From the NCBI RefSeq assembly GCF_903893715.1, contig NZ_CAITNG010000152.1, positions 1-43,157 on the forward strand: 43,157 bases of DNA, given 5' to 3'. Position 1 is the stretch's first letter. Every line of letters begins with the position of its first letter. Positions 41,216 through 43,157 of this stretch are shown here, in pieces. Source of the stretch: an uncultured Mucilaginibacter sp. Its GTDB lineage: Bacteria > Bacteroidota > Bacteroidia > Sphingobacteriales > Sphingobacteriaceae. The notes under the pieces were generated by a model. It did not search any database and was not told the origin of the DNA. It saw only the letters and a list, made by a program, of their open reading frames with translations. A program made the position numbers and the translations under genes.

Positions 41216-41311
41216 ATGCACGAGTCAAAAATTCCCGGTTTTATCAAATTGTTAAATTTTTATTAAAAAATGCACCTGTTGCATCCTATTATTTTAGCTC
41301 TATCCAGATCA

Positions 41312-41340
41312 ATGACTAATGACCAATGACACAATGACCA
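41312..41340 (+). repeat. ATGACTAATGACCAATGACACAATGACC repeat tract
   Basis: Loosely tandem 7-9 base ATGAC(C/T)AA units, the same family as 42125-42150 and 42340-42390. It lies upstream of the outer-membrane barrel gene. Confidence 0.65.
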
Positions 41341-41399
41341 AAAGAGCCAATAAACCAATATGTCCAAAATTCACTAAATTGTCCCCTCAAACCTACCTC

Positions 41400-42032
41400 A
41401 TGAAAAAAATCTTACTTTCCATCATTCTCTTTCCCTTCGCTGCAACCGGTTTTTCGCAGATCGTGCATTTTGCCGTAAAAGGCGGCATCAACCTATCTAC
41501 CCAACAAACGGGCAATGCACTTTTCGATGTCAACAATTCAACTATTGTCGGCTTCAACATCGGCGGCGTCGCTGCTATCGATTTCGACAAATTTACCCTG
41601 CAACCCGGTCTTTTCTTCACCACCAAAGGCGAACGCGTCAATATCCCGGACCCTTTCACTACGGCTACCTACAATGCCTATTACACACTCGACTATATCG
41701 AACTCCCGGTCGACATACTCTATAAGCGTAAACTTGGCCCCAAAACCACAGTACACTTTGGCCTGGGCCCATATCTTGCCACCGGCATTTATGCGCGCGT
41801 AACGTATCCGGGCACATCCAACCGCATTACGTTCGACAACAATACGGCTAACCTCCAACCCGGCTATCAAAACCCCGATTACGGTCTCAACTTTTTGGCC
41901 GGCATCCAACTGAATAAAAAGATAGCCTTCGATGCCGGTTACGATTTGGGCCTGGCCAACCTCTACTTCTCAAACACCACAACCCTCCGCAACCGAACGG
42001 TTAGCGTTTCTATGGGCTATAGTTTCAGATAA
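41400..42032 (+). CDS. Small outer-membrane beta-barrel protein (PorT-like)
   Basis: A 210-residue exported protein: signal peptide MKKILLSIILFPFAATGFSQ, then alternating amphipathic strands (HFAVKGGINLSTQ, FTLQPGLFFTTKGERVN, YIELPVDILYKRKLG, VHFGLGPYLATGIYA, YGLNFLAGIQLNKKIAFDAGYDLGL) ending in MGYSFR. This is the eight-strand outer-membrane barrel type common in Bacteroidota. No ligand is inferable. The farther in-frame ATG at 41319 starts inside an intergenic repeat and lacks a signal peptide, so 41400 is chosen. Confidence 0.85.
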   Translation: MKKILLSIILFPFAATGFSQIVHFAVKGGINLSTQQTGNALFDVNNSTIVGFNIGGVAAIDFDKFTLQPGLFFTTKGERVNIPDPFTTATYNAYYTLDYIELPVDILYKRKLGPKTTVHFGLGPYLATGIYARVTYPGTSNRITFDNNTANLQPGYQNPDYGLNFLAGIQLNKKIAFDAGYDLGLANLYFSNTTTLRNRTVSVSMGYSFR

Positions 42033-42057
42033 AGCTCTTTTCATAGCAGCGTTGGGT

Positions 42058-42389
42058 TAAATATGGGTATTTATGGGTATTCGTTCAATGTGCGGATGAG
42101 TAAATGTGCGCATGTGCAAATTAACAATGACTAATGACCCAATGACCAACCTTATCGGTATTTATGGGTGTTTTCAATTTTTTTCTTTCGCTTTTCTTCC
42201 GCTGGCGCGAGCGTCCCGCTCGTGTCCCCGCCGACAGGTAACCCACCCACCAAATAACCCCCAGACAGGACCAATGAACTAATGAACAATTGAACCAATG
42301 AACCATCTGTCCCCACCAAACAGGTAACCAAGCGACAAGTAACCCACTATCCAATGACTTAATGACCCAATGACCAATGACCCAATAAA
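42058..42389 (+). repeat. Intergenic repeat mosaic after the barrel gene
   Basis: The 357-base gap contains ATGGGTATTTATGGGTAT (42063-42080), TGTGCGGATGAGTAAATGTG (42090), ATGACTAATGACCCAATGACC units (42127-42150), ATCGGTATTTATGGGTGT (42154-42171), a GCGCGAGCGTCCCGCTCGTG hairpin (about 42205-42225), ACAGGTAACCCA units near 42234, 42321 and 42336, and ATGAAC/ATGACC tracts at 42272-42305 and 42353-42386. No gene is supported; apparent frames here are low-complexity repeat translations. Confidence 0.8.
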
Positions 42390-43157
42390 TCACAACTTCC
42401 ACCCAAAATAATACTTCTCCGGCTTTGCACGGCTCAAATTTCGCTGCTGCTCCAGGCGGTAACCAATAGGCTCGTTAAATTTATTGGAGTTCACATTGAC
42501 TGGTTTTTCAGCACCGGCTACCGGTTTATCATAAGGCCCCGGCGCAGGTTTAGGGGTCTCGGCCACCGCGCTTTTAACAACTTCAACCGGTTTAGCCGTT
42601 TCAGCCGCCGTAGCATTTGTCAAGGCGGCCCGAACAGTCGTTTCCCTTGTCGCCAAATCCGCCTCCCGTTCCTTCAGAGCCCTTTCTTTTAAATACAATT
42701 CTCTTTGCAGTGTTTCAAGCTTCACCTTTTTATCGTACAGATCCTTATCCAACGCGTCAATGCTGTCATCCTCAAAGCGGTCATCCTCGTTCAGGTCTTC
42801 CTTATCCACATAAACGGCTTCCTGTGGTTCTGGCTTTTTTTGCTCCACCTCGTAAAATTTAATGTGCTTGGCAATCTTTTCCAATGACGCCAGTTTGTTG
42901 TGTAGCCGTAGTTGTACCGTAGTGCCATATTTCCCCTCGCTCACCTTCAAACTCCATATCGCGCTCTTTTTATCATCAACTATATCCTGCATGGCCTTCA
43001 CGCGACCATCATCCCCAAAATAATCGCCCATATTGGCAAAAGCGACTTTCATCAATTCGCCCAAAAGCGTTTCATGGCTCACCTGCAGTTTTTGCGCCGC
43101 TTGCGCCGTGCGCTCCTTTAAATAAGCCTGAATCTTGGGCATCTCCATCAGCTGCCC
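42390..43157 (-). CDS. Terminase small subunit-like protein, 5' end beyond window
   Basis: The frame is open through the right edge (codons for Gly-Gln-Leu before the first visible Met at 43148), so the N-terminus is missing. The visible start MPKIQAYLKERTAQAAQKLQVSHETLLGELMKVAFANMGDYFGDDGRV, then SAIWSLKVSEGKYGTTVQLRLHNKLASLEKIAKHIKFYE, resembles the C-terminal half of phage terminase small subunits, which bind packaging DNA. After it comes an acidic linker, a coiled coil (KVKLETLQRELYLKERALKEREADL) and an Ala/Pro/Lys-rich tail ending KPEKYYFGWKL, which are not standard. It may be a prophage gene or a domesticated relative; the missing flank would decide. Confidence 0.65.
   Translation of the reverse strand, partial: GQLMEMPKIQAYLKERTAQAAQKLQVSHETLLGELMKVAFANMGDYFGDDGRVKAMQDIVDDKKSAIWSLKVSEGKYGTTVQLRLHNKLASLEKIAKHIKFYEVEQKKPEPQEAVYVDKEDLNEDDRFEDDSIDALDKDLYDKKVKLETLQRELYLKERALKEREADLATRETTVRAALTNATAAETAKPVEVVKSAVAETPKPAPGPYDKPVAGAEKPVNVNSNKFNEPIGYRLEQQRNLSRAKPEKYYFGWKL

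Noticed and set aside
42121..42402. Minus-strand frame of 93 codons in the terminal repeat mosaic
   Set aside because: The translation is low-complexity (repeated His/Trp/Ser/Leu) produced by tandem repeats; no domain or start signal.

Overview
The window looks like a chromosomal segment of a Bacteroidota bacterium of the family Sphingobacteriaceae, most like Mucilaginibacter or Pedobacter. This is judged from protein character and gene content, not from a search. Several genes carry the Bacteroidota promoter pattern (TAnnTTTG at -7, sometimes TTG at -33). Start codons mostly lack Shine-Dalgarno sequences, and the proteins (TonB C-terminal protein, Omp85-type barrel, YceI, DUF5077/DUF3472, UxaA/UxaB) fit the phylum.

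Layout. 1-140: end of an IS3-type element. 459-906: a RelE-type toxin-antitoxin pair, followed by a frameshifted DUF4184 gene (909-1638). 1659-2902: a YciO-like protein and a YceI protein. 3279-14409: one long co-directional block that appears to encode a full route from uridine or uracil to acetyl-CoA. It holds an Lrp-type regulator, a uridine-phosphorylase-like enzyme, a CoA-acylating semialdehyde dehydrogenase, a class III aminotransferase, an NCS1 transporter, dihydropyrimidinase, beta-ureidopropionase, and PreT plus PreA. 14406-19678 (minus): a small unknown protein, AMP nucleosidase, clpX, clpP, a four-helix-bundle gene and tig. 19928-23750 (plus): an Omp85-type barrel, a CWC protein, a Bcr/CflA efflux pump and an alpha/beta hydrolase. 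23854-27544 (minus): an unknown protein and the uxaB-uxaA hexuronate pair. 27786-32436: a lipoprotein, a RibD-C-like reductase, a VOC protein, an SH3-like secreted protein, a TonB C-terminal protein and a DUF3472 protein. 32613-40576: bioB, ppc, a FUSC transporter-like protein and a PIN-PhoH protein. 41400-43157: an outer-membrane barrel and a terminase-small-subunit-like protein cut by the window edge.

The most interesting signal is non-coding. Two diverged copies of a roughly 360-nt element lie in inverted orientation at about 33.89-34.25 kb (plus) and 41.01-40.65 kb (minus). Each has its own Bacteroidota promoter, conserved upstream repeats spaced 21 bp apart, a nearly invariant 27-base core near the 5' end, and an intrinsic terminator with a conserved 19-nt loop. 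They behave like two paralogous small-RNA genes. I do not recognise them as RNase P RNA, tmRNA, SRP RNA or 6S RNA.

A second theme is a patchwork of short intergenic repeat families: ACACCCATAAATACCCAT; a composite around TCCCGATAGCTATCGGGA; ATGAACCA/ATGACCCA heptad-like tracts; GAATCAAGA tracts; and GCATAGCGC tracts. They fill many gene gaps and in places touch start codons, stop codons or promoters.
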